Below, in pieces: positions 36,271 through 57,267 of a stretch of DNA of 64,000 nt; position 1 is the stretch's first letter; each line of letters begins with the position of its first letter. The DNA comes from Bimastos eiseni. Lineage: Eukaryota; Annelida; Clitellata; Crassiclitellata; Lumbricidae. The notes beneath the pieces were generated by a model. That model made no database searches, was not told where the DNA came from, and saw only the letters and a list, made by a program, of their open reading frames with translations. The position numbers and the translations under genes were made by a program. Location of the stretch: assembly GCA_959347315.1 (NCBI GenBank), contig OY365807.1:11375287-11439286 (forward strand), written 5' to 3'.

Positions 36271-38728
36271 CTAGCATTCTGCATCGAGCAGAAGTTGGTT
36301 CCTGAGTAGAAAAGCGATCGGCTGTTGGAAGTCGACGTCTTCATCGTCCTTGACCTCCGGCGTCTTTTTCTCTTCGTACTTAGACAGACAGAGGACCTTT
36401 CTGTTGTTGTCCCTCGTCAGCAGTGACTTCATGTAGTCGAGGCTGGCCGCCAGATCTATCGTCGTGGCCGTCACGTGCTGATCATCCTGTGAAGCTGCGT
36501 GTGTGTTGAGTTTGATGCCCATCTCCCCTAGAAGGACCATGGACCCAACAAACAGACCGAGACCGAGAAGGACGCCTCCGGAAGCGATGAGGTAGAGAGT
36601 TATGCGTTCGGATCGAATGGCAACTCTCTGGTCACCGGAAGCGACTGCCCGTCGAGATCGGAAGTAGAAGACGAGCGCAGGACCTCCGACGATTGGAACG
36701 AGAAAGAAGAGGAGGATGGATACAACGAGTGCTCTTTGTAGCCTGGATCATTTCGTAAAGCAATCAGCCAAACGATTAGTAATACAGTGAGTAAGCGAGA
36801 ACATGATTATGCAATTAATCGGACAGTTAATTAATATGACCATTCGAGGAGTCATTAAACCGATCAATTAGCCAAATGCAATCCGTGAATTAGCTAAATG
36901 CAATCCATCAATTAGCCAAATAATCGATCAATTAACCAAATGCAATCCATCAATTAACCAAATGCAATCCATCAATTATCCAAATGCGATCCATCATAAC
37001 GCTAATTGAAAAGAATCCAACTGCAACAGCCGTTACATGCGTTGTGACGGTTTGGAATAGATTGGAGAGACTGAAACAGGAATCTGAAAAAAATAATGAT
37101 ACGTACAGACACTGATAATTATAATAGTGTGGTGCTATACGGAGCAGAGACATAGACCATGAATAAAGATGACCTGAAGATTCGAGGTTTCTGAAATGTG
37201 GACTTTGTGAAGAACTGAAGAATGTAGAGACTCAGCTGGGCAGCTAACAAAACAAATGAAGAAGTGATGGAACGGATTAGAGAAGAAATAGCCTTGATAC
37301 GCACAATAGGAAGGAGACAATGGAAAAGTAGGCCTAGGCCTATTGGGTCGGCCTACACACCACTGAGAGGCGACTCACTGCTAGGAACGGTCGTCGAAGG
37401 AACGATGAAGGGGAGGCGGTGAAGAGGAAGACCAAGACAGATGATCCTGGATTGAATGTTGACATAGGGGTGTGGAAAGGTTAAAGAAAAGGCACAACAG
37501 CGAGAGGACATTTGAGCCTGCCCAAGGGACAAAGAACCAGAAGAAGAATCGGAGCTTACCTTAACAAGATTTCTCTTTTCCATTGTAGCGCTGTATCTTC
37601 CATCGTCTGATTCTATTTTATAAAGTGGTAACAAAGGATGTTGTAATCATGATCAGTTCCCATGTTCAATCGTCGTCTTCAAAATACATCTTAACTGTAC
37701 ATGTAGGCCTATCAATTACATTGGTGCAGTTGGTTTCTTAGCTCAATTCAGCACAGACTGTTTCTGTGCTAACGGCCCGATTTACTGGGGTCCTGCCGGT
37801 TCATTATTATGATTAACCCTCAACTCAGGATAGCAACTCCCAGGATACCATTAGATAGGTGGGGCACGTAATAAACCAACGATTGCTATCGATTCCTATT
37901 TACTAATTGCCTTACCTTGATTTACTTGAACTTACCGAGTTATACCATAGTTATTCATTGCGAAAAAATTTACATAGCGCCTCTTCAAGGCTATGCAATT
38001 CAGGAACGCTTCCGACAGCAGCACGGCTATAAAAACATATATTACGGTATTAGCTTACTTTCTGCTTGGTTTCCGTTACTTAAGCGTCATATCCATGCTG
38101 GAATCGGGAGCACTCCTGAGTAGTAGGCTCATCTTGAATGGGCGCTATATAAATCTTGATAGTACAAAAATGAAGGAAAGAATTACTATTACTTTGAATA
38201 CCTCATCTGATTTATCGTTTTGTGCTGCTCTGAAAATCCGAGGCACAGCCACAGCATTTGATCTTCTCTGTTTATAAAATTATTATCGACTTAAAAATTA
38301 TGGCGCTAGCGTTGAAAGTTTAAACGGACGGAAATTATCATCAACCAATTCATACTCATTGCTTAGCCTTCTAAATAAATGAACATAATTAGACCAAACT
38401 CTGGCCGAGAAAAAGAGATTTTTAAACTGACTTCTTTAACTGAGTTCTTGTTCTGATGCGTTTCTGTCCGACAGTTGACGCTAGCTGCGGAATCGACGCC
38501 AGAGACATTTCCCTCCTCTGCAGCAGACTCCACCTGCTGTTGGACCTGATCAGAAATTGCCACCGGTCGGATGGAGGATGCCTCTCTGGTCCTGTCGCTG
38601 AAGACGTCATCATTCGCTGTCGCCAGTTCAACGGACCGTGAAATCGACTGATTGGCATCATTCAGCTCCTGTCCAGCCATTCTTAACCCAATTGATTCGG
38701 TCCATAATTTGTTTAGCTCCAGATTATC
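36271..38728 (-). CDS. Putative two-pass membrane protein gene, three exons seen
   Basis: Minus-strand exons 38728-38441, 37612-37560 and 36742-36271 fit by phase (0, then 2). The last exon is the best supported: two hydrophobic segments (ALVVSILLFFLVPIVGG and LYLIASGGVLLGLGLFVG) are separated by FRSRRAVASGDQRVAIRSER. An acidic hydrophilic tail follows (YEEKKTPEVKDDEDVDF) and the stop is at 36273-36271. The middle exon carries METs (MEDTALQWKREILLR) and could be the true start, giving 171 aa; from the ATG at 38680 the protein would be 254 aa. The first exon is polar and Ser/Gln/Glu-rich, and its donor TCA|GTTAAA is weak. I do not recognise the family. Basic residues between the segments suggest a hairpin with that loop in the cytosol. 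Confidence 0.5.
36858..36998. repeat. 23-bp minisatellite in an intron of the membrane-protein gene
   Basis: About six copies of AATTARCCAAATGCAATCCA plus a short linker (ATC), with variants. It lies between the last two exons of the minus-strand gene. Confidence 0.85.
37960..38160. repeat. Dispersed repeat with inverted TAGCGCC / GGCGCTATA ends
   Basis: Starts TTTACATAGCGCCTCTTCAA and ends GGGCGCTATATAAAT, so both hallmark ends are present in one ~200-bp unit. It may be close to a complete element of the TATAGCGCC family. It lies in an intron of the minus-strand gene. Confidence 0.55.
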
Positions 38729-38939
38729 CTGATGAAAATAAACAGAATAATTTTTGCGAACGGAGTAGTGATTCGTTCAAATTGTGTCTCGGTGTCTGGG
38801 CTTTGAATCTAGGCGCCAGTGACAACATCGAGCTTGGGCCGCTGGAGTCTTCAACCATTCAGCCGACCAGGACCGCTCCCACTGAGTTGGTAGTGGGCAT
38901 ATACCAAGCTGCACCATTAAGGACTGATTCATTGATAAA

Positions 38940-39215
38940 CGATGGTTTAGTGGGTAGCGTGTTGGAATGTCAATCGAGGGATATATTGGAGTTCAAATCG
39001 TTGGATTTACTTTTAGCATAAATTTGTTTTAAGAGTAATGTTCTATCTGCGCCCCTTACCACATCTCAGCTACAATGAATACGCTGGCCACTATAAATAT
39101 TATATATATATATATTATACATATATATATCCGTCGGTGGAAAGATCAGACGGCGAGGAAGAGGACTGCCCAACCGCTCTAGAATGCCGATGCCTTAGCA
39201 AAAACGAAGCATGAT
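38940..39215 (+). mobile_element. tRNA-derived SINE, second copy
   Basis: GATGGTTTAGTGGGTAGCGT is the A-box region and GGAGTTCAAATCG (38988-39000) the B box. The body matches the 31.9-kb copy (CTCAGCTACAATGAATACGC; GTCGGTGGAAAGATCAGACG). A (TA)n tract has grown inside it at about 39100-39130. Confidence 0.7.
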
Positions 39216-40945
39216 TGACTTTTTATTAGGATGGGAAATTTAAACGATTATTTGACCGATTATTGATTCACAATTTCATCGACCAATTTCGACATTTTGC
39301 GCATATTTGTAGATTTCTCATTTCATGATGTCGATCGACTCATATATCTGAAGCTAACAATTTTGGCGAACAATAATTACAAAGTGAAATGTTTTGAAAA
39401 TTAAGTGAAAAATTATGCGATAACTTTCTATTTTAGGTGAAGTTAATGCTGATGGAGGAATCGAAGATGGCGACAAATGAACTGTCATCAAGGCGTTTAT
39501 ATACATTTTCTGACGTAGGCCTATCACATTCAACATGTGGAACGATTGAAGGTTTCTTTTAGTAAGTAGGACCTAGTAAGTGACTCATCGACTAGGCCTA
39601 CAGTTTACATCGTAACATAATTATACAAAAATAATCGAATTTAATCACTCAATCGATGTCACTTTGTTGCACATTGGTGATCAATCGATAAGTTATTTTA
39701 ATGGTTCCCGTTCATTTCGTCGCATTTTAAATACGACACTAACCCTAAACCTAAACGACACTCAAGACGCGTAACCTGACCCTAGCTGACCTTTGGAGTG
39801 CTCAACCTGACCAAATGAATGCGAAGAAATGAGCGGTCAACATTTTAATCAGTACCAACCTACTTTATGCCCATGATGCCCCAGAGCTAGCTTAAGGGAC
39901 TGCTCTTTATCTTACCATGGTAATTTAGAGTTGTCTTTGAAAGAGATGAGTATTATTTGCCCTGTCAGCATTTTCTTGGGCATTTGATGGAACCCATATC
40001 GAAATGTAGGCCTGTGTCTTTTCTCGGCGTTGTGTTGTTATGATGGCGGTTTATAAAAGGGCCTCAAATGATTAATCGAGCCCAAAGGGTAATTTTTCTC
40101 ACTCTGCCTTTATAGGAGCATGATCACAATACCCTTATTCATATTTCTTGCAAGTGAGTATATTTGCTTTTTTTCCAGCTGACGTTTTCAAGTGGTACAA
40201 GAGTGCATATACTTAACTTGCCTATCATAGATGTAGCAAGGTTTTGAAAAGTAAGTGACATAATTTCCAAAATATTACCCCCTTCCACTTTTTGAATTTT
40301 GCCCCCCAGAAATTTGAAAAGTGGGGTACAAATTATTTTAGCAAAAGTCATCTTAAAAAGCCATTGGAGAAACATAAGAAAGACCTAATTTGGGGTACAT
40401 GGGGGGCACTAAGCACTAAAACTGGAGGGCTTTGCGGTGCCCCCTCTGCCCCCCCCCCCCGCTTTTTACACCTCTGTTGCCTATAATACTTATAACAGAG
40501 CTTCAACCTCAGTCATCTGCCATGGCGCGTGGGCCACATTTTTTCACCAATTAAAGAAACGTCTGACTCGTCTATTTTAGCTTCCAAATAAAATCAGGTT
40601 CCTCCACATACTGTCAACGAGTCCCATGAAAACTTTCAATCGTTTTACAGATCCAAGGAAGACTAACCTTAGCCATGTCTCGTGCGAAAGGAGCGCAATT
40701 TTAGAATTTCTGTAGTATTCAGCCGGCGAAAATGAAAAGGCCACGGAATCTATAGGCTATAATTAGCAATAAGCCCTATTTAATTTGGCCGCTGTAAGAA
40801 GACCAATCGACGTCAATGAATAGACTCCTCCGTGGATGATCTATTTCAACGAGAACTTGTTCTGTCCGTTGTACGCAAAATATATCTGTATGTAGACCTA
40901 AAATAATTTTAGATCATTCTTAAAGAAAATTTTGTTCCTCGACTA
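39216..40945. other. Intergenic, no gene recognised
   Basis: AT-rich. 40225-40480 contains a G/C-homopolymer-rich stretch (GCCCCCCAG, a run of 12 C near 40450) of low complexity. Nothing else was recognised. Confidence 0.35.
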
Positions 40946-41636
40946 AAGCCCCCGTCACACTAGGCCCCGATCTTACTACGCTCCCAAGACGCTTGTAGAG
41001 CGTGGTGGAACGTAGACCTATAGAACCGCAGTTCGATCTTCCATTAACGTATTTTAATCGCGATCGTGCGTGGTGCTGTCACCATGAGCGTTGTGCGTGT
41101 GACCAAATTTCGAATATGTTAGCGGGCGCAGTGCGAGCGCATTTAGAGCGTATTAGAAACGGGGCGAGCGTAGTACCCATGTAATTCGAGCCTAGTACAA
41201 ACTTAATGATCATGACGCAAGCATGCAGGAGGTCGCAAAACTTGGCTTGCCGTTCTCAGCACGATGACATTACGTTTTCATCACGCCCACGGAGATATCG
41301 TTGCTACGACCAGTTCGTAACACCACGCTCATATCACCCACTGTGAATTTTCGGGATGAATTGTGGTGTACACTGCAAATTCGGAGTCGGCCATAGATAA
41401 GGCAAAACAAGTCCACGTAATTATTCTTCTACAAAGACGACTCAAATTCAATTACGAGGCCGTCGTCATTTTGAGTAGGATGAAGTTGAGCAGTTGAAAA
41501 CAATAAGATCTTGTTGATTGCGACCATGGCTTTCGGTCCATTAAAAACAGTAACACGATCTCACCACGTTCGGCAACATTTCTTGAGCATAATATGGTGA
41601 TCGTTGTAAGCTATAGCTCCAGTGTGACGGGGCCTT
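40946..41636. mobile_element. ~690-bp element with CCCCGTCACACT terminal inverted repeats
   Basis: The left end AAGCCCCCGTCACACTAGG and the right end AGTGTGACGGGGCCTT are inverted repeats with one or two differences. TA precedes the left end and AA follows the right end, so target duplication is unclear. There is no transposase frame. An internal 53-bp segment (41387-41439) recurs at 44539-44591. Confidence 0.7.
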
Positions 41637-41780
41637 AACCAGCTTGTCTGAATTTATCGGTTTATATGAATTGGTGCCAAAGATTTTTGGGTTACATCGT
41701 TCTAGACAACTATGATAAGAGTATCGCCCTTAAATGGGTGTCTGAAGAATGAGTGTCTATGACTGTCTGTGTACGCATTC

Positions 41781-41917
41781 GCATGTATAGTGTACATGTA
41801 TAGTGTACATGTATAGTGTACATGTATAGTGTACATGTATAGTGTACATGTATAGTGTACATGTATAGTCTACATGTATAGTCTACATGTATAGTCTACA
41901 TGTATAGTCTACATATA
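41781..41917. repeat. 14-bp minisatellite (TATAGTGTACATG-type)
   Basis: About ten copies of TGTATAGTGTACA plus one base. The last four change GTGTAC to GTCTAC together, so the array homogenises in blocks. Confidence 0.95.
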
Positions 41918-42770
41918 TAGTATGTATGTTGTATGTATGTATGTATGTATGTATGTTGTATGTATGTATGTATGGTGTGTATGTATGTATGTATGTATGT
42001 ATGTATGTATGGTATGTATGGTATGTATGGTGTGTATGTATGTATGTATGTATTTATGTATGTATGTATGTATATATGGTATGTATGGTATGTATGGTGT
42101 GTATGGTGTGTATGTATGTATGTATGTATGTATGTATGTATTTATGTATGTATGTATGTATGTATGTATGTATGTATGTATGGTATGTATGGTATGTATG
42201 GTGTGTATGTATGTATGTATGTATTTATGTATGTATGTATGTATGTATGTATGTATGTATGTATGTATGTATGTATGTATGTATGTATGTATGTATGTAT
42301 GTATGTATGGTATGTATGGTGTGTATGTATGTATGTATGTATGTATGGTATGTATGGTGTGTATGTATGTATGTATGTATTTATGTATGTATGTATGTAT
42401 GTATGTATGTATGATATGTATGGTATGTATGGTGTGTATGTATGTATGTATGTATGTATGTAGGTATTTATGTATGTATGTATGTATGTATGTATGTATG
42501 TATGTATCGTATGTATGGTATGTATGGTGTGTATGTATGTATGTATGTATGTATGGTATGTATGGTGTGTATGTATGTATGTATGTATGTATGTATTTAT
42601 GTATGTATGTATGTATATATTTATGTATGTATGTATGTATGTATGTATGTATGTATGTATTTATTTATGTATGTATGTATGTATGTATGTATGTATGTAT
42701 GTATGTATGTATGTATGTATGTATGGTATGTATGGTGTGTATGTATGTATGTATGTATTTATTTATTAAT
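41918..42770. repeat. Long (TATG)n microsatellite with higher-order variants
   Basis: About 850 bp of TATG with recurring variant blocks TATGGTATGTATGGTGTG and TATTTATG. All three forward frames stay open because the unit lacks stops, giving Met-Tyr-Val-Cys strings that are not proteins. Confidence 0.97.
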
Positions 42771-44000
42771 ACACGTGTATGTGTATGTGCACTTGTTACA
42801 TGTTTGTGTGTGTTTATGCGTGCGTGCATGCGTGCGTAAGTGTGTTTGTGGGTGTGCGTATGTTTGCGTGTAGGCCTATACATGATGAATCTGTCTGAAC
42901 CAACGACGACATCTAGCCGTGCATCATCCGATGTCCTCCTCCCTCTCAGCTGCTGTTTCTGCCGCAAGAGTTCGCTTAAGTTGCTTGGCATTGATGATTC
43001 CTCATTCCTCCTCTCTCGGTCTACTATCCAACTTCTCATATCTTATCCAGTGTCCGTGAATTTTTATTCGGATCTTCGCCAGCCACCCTCCCTCCCCAGC
43101 GAGATCAGTTTTCAGAGTAAGCCATAAAAAGCAACGAAGGTTTGGCACAGATTGTCAGATTTTTTCAAGGCACTCCGTACCTACGTTGACCAACCGGTTA
43201 GACGCTTGATTACGGATCCCGAGGTTGAGGGTTCCATTTCGTGTTAAACGATCCTGGAAAAGTTGTTGTCTTCAAGCACTATGAATTTCTATTAGCGCCA
43301 ACAGAATACGAGAAAAGACCCTAAATCAATGGTAATATCTTCAAATTACGAGGCGCAATACTAGTTTTGACTCTAAAATGTGAATTTGAGGGAGATGGAA
43401 AATTTAGGGTTGTTGTGAGAGTGACTCTAAAAACGGCGACATTAAATGTAAGTATTATTTGAAACCGTGTAGCCTAAACGGTGCCCAGACTCCGTGTCCA
43501 GGACCTCTAAAGGGTCGAGTGAGGAACGTGAGGACATCGACTAAGTAGGAATAGGGATAGGGATATGGAAGCTTTATTTCCGTTCACCATTAAGGGAAAA
43601 ACCAAATTGACACAGGTCTCTGGGCTGTTATTGTAAGACGGCATTAGGCCGATACGGTAGGCCTTTATTCAATCATAATTATCTTCTCCGGCATCATTAC
43701 ACAGGGCCGGCTCGTCTTTGGCCGCCGATTTTTAACGGGCCTCCAATTTTGCAAAATTAATCTTTACATTATAGGGCCTTCATTATAAAATTGCACTCTT
43801 ATCAGAGTATAGGATTGAGAATTTGTCGTAATGTAGGCCGATTGTACCGCTACTACTATAGGCATACATGAATGTAAGAGGCTCACAATACTTTGTAGGG
43901 TTAGGCCTATTGTATAGTGGTGACTCATTAGCGTTGTACTACAATAATATTGAAAAGCATATTAATTTTGTGTAGCTTCATTTGTCGTAAGAGTGAACTC
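42771..44000. other. Intergenic with a SINE-like head
   Basis: 43190-43250 (CCGGTTAGACGCTTGATTAC, then GAGGTTGAGGGTTCC) resembles a tRNA-derived SINE head. 43540-43570 is a GGGATA array. No gene was seen. Confidence 0.35.
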
Positions 44001-44002
44001 TA

Positions 44003-44592
44003 AATTTCTATAGCGCCTACAAAAGCGAAGTCGTGGGAACAAGCTCATTCCCACTGAGCTTAATCAAAACAAAATCGAAAGGCAGAGGGTCGAGACAGTC
44101 GAATGGCTTATAAGTGGGTGGTGAGATCGGTAGGGGAAGAGGAGGAATCATGATATGATTTGTGAAAAGGCAATGTTTCTGTTTTGAGTGAAAGACCTGC
44201 AGTGGGGAGAGAGCAGGAAGCGAGGTTTAGGTGAGTTCGTTGGAAGGAGCAGATAATCGTATTAATACAAGAGAGATTTGCTCCAAAGAGGAGGGATAGC
44301 AAATGGTTATGCAGAAATTTGAATATTTTAGTGAAGAGTTGAGTCCAGTTGATGGAAGAGCGAGACAGTTTTCGGGTGGAAGAGGAATGGTTTGAACGAA
44401 GGGGTTGTACGGTGAACAACTGACGTATACATGGCAATATAGGGAGAACTGAAGTGTGTTGCAGGTGATTGATATTACTTGTATCCTGTAATAATCCACG
44501 TTTACCCTTTACATTGCTTTTCTATCTGCATTGTACTGTCGGCCATAGATAAGGTAAAACAAGTCCACGTAATTATTCTTCTACAAAGACGT
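44003..44592. repeat. TATAGCGCC-headed repeat plus a transposon fragment
   Basis: Starts TTTCTATAGCGCCTACAAAA with GCGAAGTCGTGGGAA as at 2703. The 44539-44591 segment (TCGGCCATAGATAAGG onwards) is the same as 41387-41439 inside the CCCCGTCACACT element, with one difference, so it is a truncated copy of that element. Confidence 0.65.
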
Positions 44593-44689
44593 ATTGGTTT
44601 GGCGTATTATAATAGATTTAGTCATTAGCAGCAGTTACTATTAAGTATTTGCCGTAAAAAACATATATAAATAAATCAATTGATGCAAT

Positions 44690-44775
44690 TATATATTTGT
44701 ATGTATATGTGTATATATATATATATATCATAAATCAATCAATAGGTTATATATTATATATGTAATATACATATA

Positions 44776-44806
<31 letters not shown>

Positions 44807-45015
44807 GAATAGCAGAAGTATTTCTACATAAGACATTATAGCATACCCGTAGTGTCTGATGTAGAAATACTCAACATTTTTTACTCATAATATCTAGAAT
44901 TAGCAGAAACTAATGCGACTCTATAATATATATATATATATATATATATTTGTATATATTTGAAGCTTGCAATCCACCAATGGCGCTGGTATATATATAT
45001 GTATATATATATATC
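44690..45015. repeat. TA-rich microsatellite cluster
   Basis: Several separate (TA)n runs at about 44711-44728, 44785-44806, 44923-44950 and 44990-45013, with unique sequence between. Confidence 0.85.
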
Positions 45016-45659
45016 AAATTATTGGCATATATCAGCACTATGGGCAGATTGATATTGACTATTGCTGCCATTAACGAACTTTAGGCCTATTCTAAAAGTG
45101 ACATAGGCCCAAACAATTTCAGAGATCTTTAAGAAGTTAAATTTCGGAATGACGACCATTTTTGAAGCATCAATATTAATTCCAGAGACTTCCAACAATT
45201 GAAAATTCCAACGAGCGCATGACAATCTAGTATAAGAACACGTTTATAAGACTTAGAAGTTACAACAACAATATGTACATTACATTAACAACTGTTCATA
45301 AAATCTCATAGTAATCGTTATCTCCAAACTTCTAAAGCGACATTCGAAAACCAATTCGTGACATTAATTGTATACTTTATAGATCGAGTTCATGTTTAAA
45401 GCACCTAGAAATAGCTTGGCAAAATAGCTGCTTACGGCGCTATATCATTGGTCGTAATAACAATTATAATTACTTAATTATCCGTTCCTCTCTGCACCCA
45501 TTAGTGTGCATATTTGAGTGTCGCTATATATTTTGTTCTGAATGAATGATCATCATGTTTAAAATAGGTTGTATTTCATTTATAGTGTTCAGTCGCATTT
45601 AGTATTATGTATATACATATATATAAATTTGAAAAATATACATGCTTATACAAATTGAC

Positions 45660-46150
45660 CCGCTATTATGGAAAAGTTGAGAGGAATATATCTTCAGGGT
45701 CGTATCTCAGCCGTGCGTTCTCGTTTCGGTGGAGGGTGTATGGAGTGACCTCGACCGATATAGTCACGTGTGACTATTCAATCTGCCGACCAACATACGA
45801 CTTCTACATCCTCCTTGAACCTCGACGAATACCCGGACGTGCGCTATCTTCCACCAGTAAGGGATTACTCGTCGACCCCGTCCCGTGTCTGCGATCGGCG
45901 TTGACAGTTGTCGTCCTGTTCATCTCATCAGCGCAACTTGGCTCAGAGACTCTAAACATCTATGCCATCTGTCAGCTGTCGACGGGAATCCGTTGGTTGC
46001 CTCCTTGGCTGTGCGTGGGCCCACCACTGATGTCTCTTTTAGCTTACTGTGTACTGTTTTGCTAATAATTTGTTCTAACAGTGGTTGAAATGACAATAAC
46101 ATGATATTGGCTAGCGCAGAGAGCACCTCTGAGTAGATTTCTTTTATAGA
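45660..46150 (+). mobile_element. Possible decayed LINE fragment
   Basis: A long plus-strand frame (SYLSRAFSFRW...) is followed by GAGCACCTCTGAGTAGATTT and TTTATAGACGCC, a layout like the LINE 3' ends at 12.6 and 59.0 kb. No reverse transcriptase motif is clear enough to be sure. Confidence 0.35.
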
Positions 46151-46329
46151 CGCCATATGAAGTTTTCATATCATATCGTCATAAAAGCACAATTGATAAA
46201 GTTCTGTACAGTTCTCGTTAATAGAATTGAATAGAATTCAATAATTTTTCTGTCCAAAACACGTAAGCTGCGTCATACGCGCCTAAACACTGCTTCAATA
46301 GGGACGCGCTCATATAACCCGTAAAAGAA

Positions 46330-46560
46330 TACGTCGAATGGTAATCAAGGCGAGAGATGGAAGGGCAATGCATTGTAATGCAAGGTACAAGAAAAGAGAG
46401 AGCAATGCAAGGATGAACGGGTATATACATACGGCCGCAGGCAAGACGGGACAATGTAACTATAAGTAACGGGGCGGAAATTCCAGGCAATGCAGGCGAT
46501 TTGAGGCAAGGCAATGCAATAGGCGAGGCGAGGTGAGGCGAGGTAAGAAACGGGACTGAA
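46330..46560. repeat. Degenerate GGCAATGCA / GGCGAGG tract downstream of ACOT7
   Basis: GGCAATGCA, AATGCAAGG, AGGCAATGCA and GGCGAGGCGAGGTGAGGCG succeed each other irregularly. It belongs to the same style of old word-array as 55100-55215. It includes the region where the ACOT7 3' UTR should end; no AATAAA was seen on the minus strand. Confidence 0.45.
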
Positions 46561-46687
46561 ATGCTATACAATGGTATCTATCTGCCCGTCATCATAAGGT
46601 TAGTAATTAAACGCCAACTGAGTTGATTACAATAATTATGACAATGCTGTTACTCCAAGAGTAATTAATAGTCTTCACACGATGTTT

Positions 46688-54793
<8,106 letters not shown>

Positions 54794-57154
54794 TCTGAGC
54801 GTTAGTTTCTATTAAGACAAAAGAATGTTATCTGGTCTTAGGCGGTTAATTGTAGGTAAGACGCAGGGCGTCGCCTTTTATTACGATTATTTAGCACGTT
54901 TACATGTAGGCCTACATTTACATGTAGGACTACCCTACACATACACATCATAGTTAATGCAAATTGGGAAAATGGAAGCATTCAAACAAAGCGATTGAAT
55001 GAATTCCACATTTGAACAGAAGGCGACGAACTGCAGAATGATGTGATTCTCTGTTGCACCACCCTATAGGCATAGCATAATAATTTAATTAATAATAGGC
55101 CTACAATGGTGAGATAAGGCAACTCAGTGCAAGAAAGCGAATGGTAAGGTAAAGAATAGGCAGGGCAACGTAAGATAAATCAAATCAAGGTAACGTAAAG
55201 CAAAGTAATGCAAAGGACGATGCTTGGACTTTTATCCCCCCTTTCCCGAAGTCATTGGAGCCACTCCCCATGCGTCTCTCTTTCCCTACCCTTTTTAGCT
55301 CTTCTGAATTTTCAAACTTCCCCAAACTGAGATGACTCAGATGAGATCTCTCAATGAAATCCCAACAACAACCCTATTTCTTGTTTGCTTCATTTGCTAC
55401 AAGGTATACTTGACGCATGAGTCCATAGAACACTGAGATGCGTCCAGATCGTTAGTGGAAACGCGGCCATTCATCATTTGGCCTTAATCATTCAGCACAA
55501 ACTTGGCGGCGTCTCTCGAGCGTTTGAGGGGCACCCTGATAACTAATCAGACACAGTGGTTTACGATAGCTGTCAAATTGTCAGCGGGCTCGTAATGATA
55601 CTGGGAATAAGTAGGATACTGGATATAGAAATATCAATAGATCTACTAGTTCATAAAAGTATTGCGGTATCAGCAGGCCTACTTTTACCGATACTTTTCG
55701 ATAGCATAGGACCTAGTCTTGTTGAGTTCGCTCTAAGCACACTTCAAGCACCGTTATAAATAAATGTCCCACGAAATCGCTGGGGTCAGTGACAATGTAT
55801 TTGAAGTGGCCTTCAGGCACAGCTATTCGATCATTCGACGCTGATATATCGTATTGGCAATCTTCGTTTTGCAGACCTATTTTCATTTACATTGTAGACA
55901 ATTTCTTAAAATAAATCAATCCACTTCTATCTCTGATCAGAGAACGGCAAGCCTATGATCATTTCTCTATTTATAGAGCTCTACAGCCTCATTCGCCTAG
56001 GATTGAATTTTGAACTGCTTCAATTGCCACTGAAATTCTTTCAGCGCAAGTCTATCGTCTACCCGATCACGAGTGTTTCATTTTGCGAGTGCATAGGCCA
56101 AGAATGAGGTTAATGGTTTCATAACAAAAGCGTCTGATTTGCGTATTAAAATCAGTGCAAGTTACGTTGAAACCACTTATTTAGGCCTATTTATGAGACA
56201 TGTGCATATTGGACATGTCTCAAAGACAATGTCTCAAGGAAAGCAGTTAACGTTTTAGAGTTTAGCGACGCGGCTGATTGAGTCATTGACGTCGGCGGTC
56301 GACCTTGTACGTTGCATGGCTTATTTTTGGTTAAGCGATACTTGCTATCAAGTGCATTTAATTTAGCATCAGTTGAACACTGTTCCGAACTGCGTATATA
56401 AAGAAAGCCCCGCAATAATTATTAGCCAGTGCTTATGCTATACTGTTGCCAGGGCAGTCAATGTCGCCAAACCCTACTTCGTAAACTACAAATAATCACA
56501 CGAGCGCTAGGCCCCTCATGTGCTCCTTTGATGAAAGTTATTCTTAAAAATGAGTCTATTTTTACGTCACGATTGAAATACGAATCGGACCGTACAACCC
56601 CTAGCGTACAAAGTACTACAAACCAACCGAGCGTCTGCTTCGCTGGCAACATTACCTCTGAGGAAACAAAGCTACAGGTAAACCTACTGTAGCGCAGCCT
56701 TTCACGAAACTTAAGACACTTGTCTATAGCGGCAGTTTACAGCGACTGAGTGGAATAACAAATACTCATACACTTCAAATTTTCTGGACATAAACGATGT
56801 GTCCCCTATATATACAAACACATAGGCCTTCATGTATACATTGCATAATACAAACATTTTATATATATATATATTATATATATATATCGACATCTTAACG
56901 GCCACTATTGCCTGTTGATGCGTTTAGAGATGCAGCAAACCTGTAAGTCTTCGCAGTCCAACAGGTGTTTCGAGTGTCCCGCTGTTCTCTTCCGAGACTT
57001 GAACGCAGAACCGATGAGAACCGACTTATATATATGACTATCCAAAGAAGTGCACAGAGCCAGTCAGTCGTCCAGCCATCAGGCTGACGAAACCTAAACC
57101 GATTAACTTTTAATCTAGTTTTTAACCTGACGCGCTTTATCAGGAACGCGTGCA

Positions 57155-57180
<26 letters not shown>
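54794..57180. other. ACOT7 5' flank and intergenic DNA
   Basis: No gene seen. A degenerate GGTAA/GGCAA tract lies at 55095-55225 (AAGGTAAAG, GGCAACGTAAG, AAGGTAACGTAAAGC). TAGGCCTAC palindromes cluster near 54905-54935. 56860-56887 and 57158-57184 are (TA)n. No clear TATA-type promoter was found next to the ACOT7 start. Confidence 0.45.
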
Positions 57181-57188
<8 letters not shown>

Positions 57189-57228
57189 TTATACCAATCG
57201 CAACAGACACACGTGCTCAACTCTATGC

Positions 57229-57267
<39 letters not shown>

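Noticed and set aside
41922..42873. 305-codon Met-Tyr-Val-Cys frame and its neighbours in other frames
   Set aside because: All forward frames of a (TATG)n array are open because the unit contains no stop. There is no protein-like composition.
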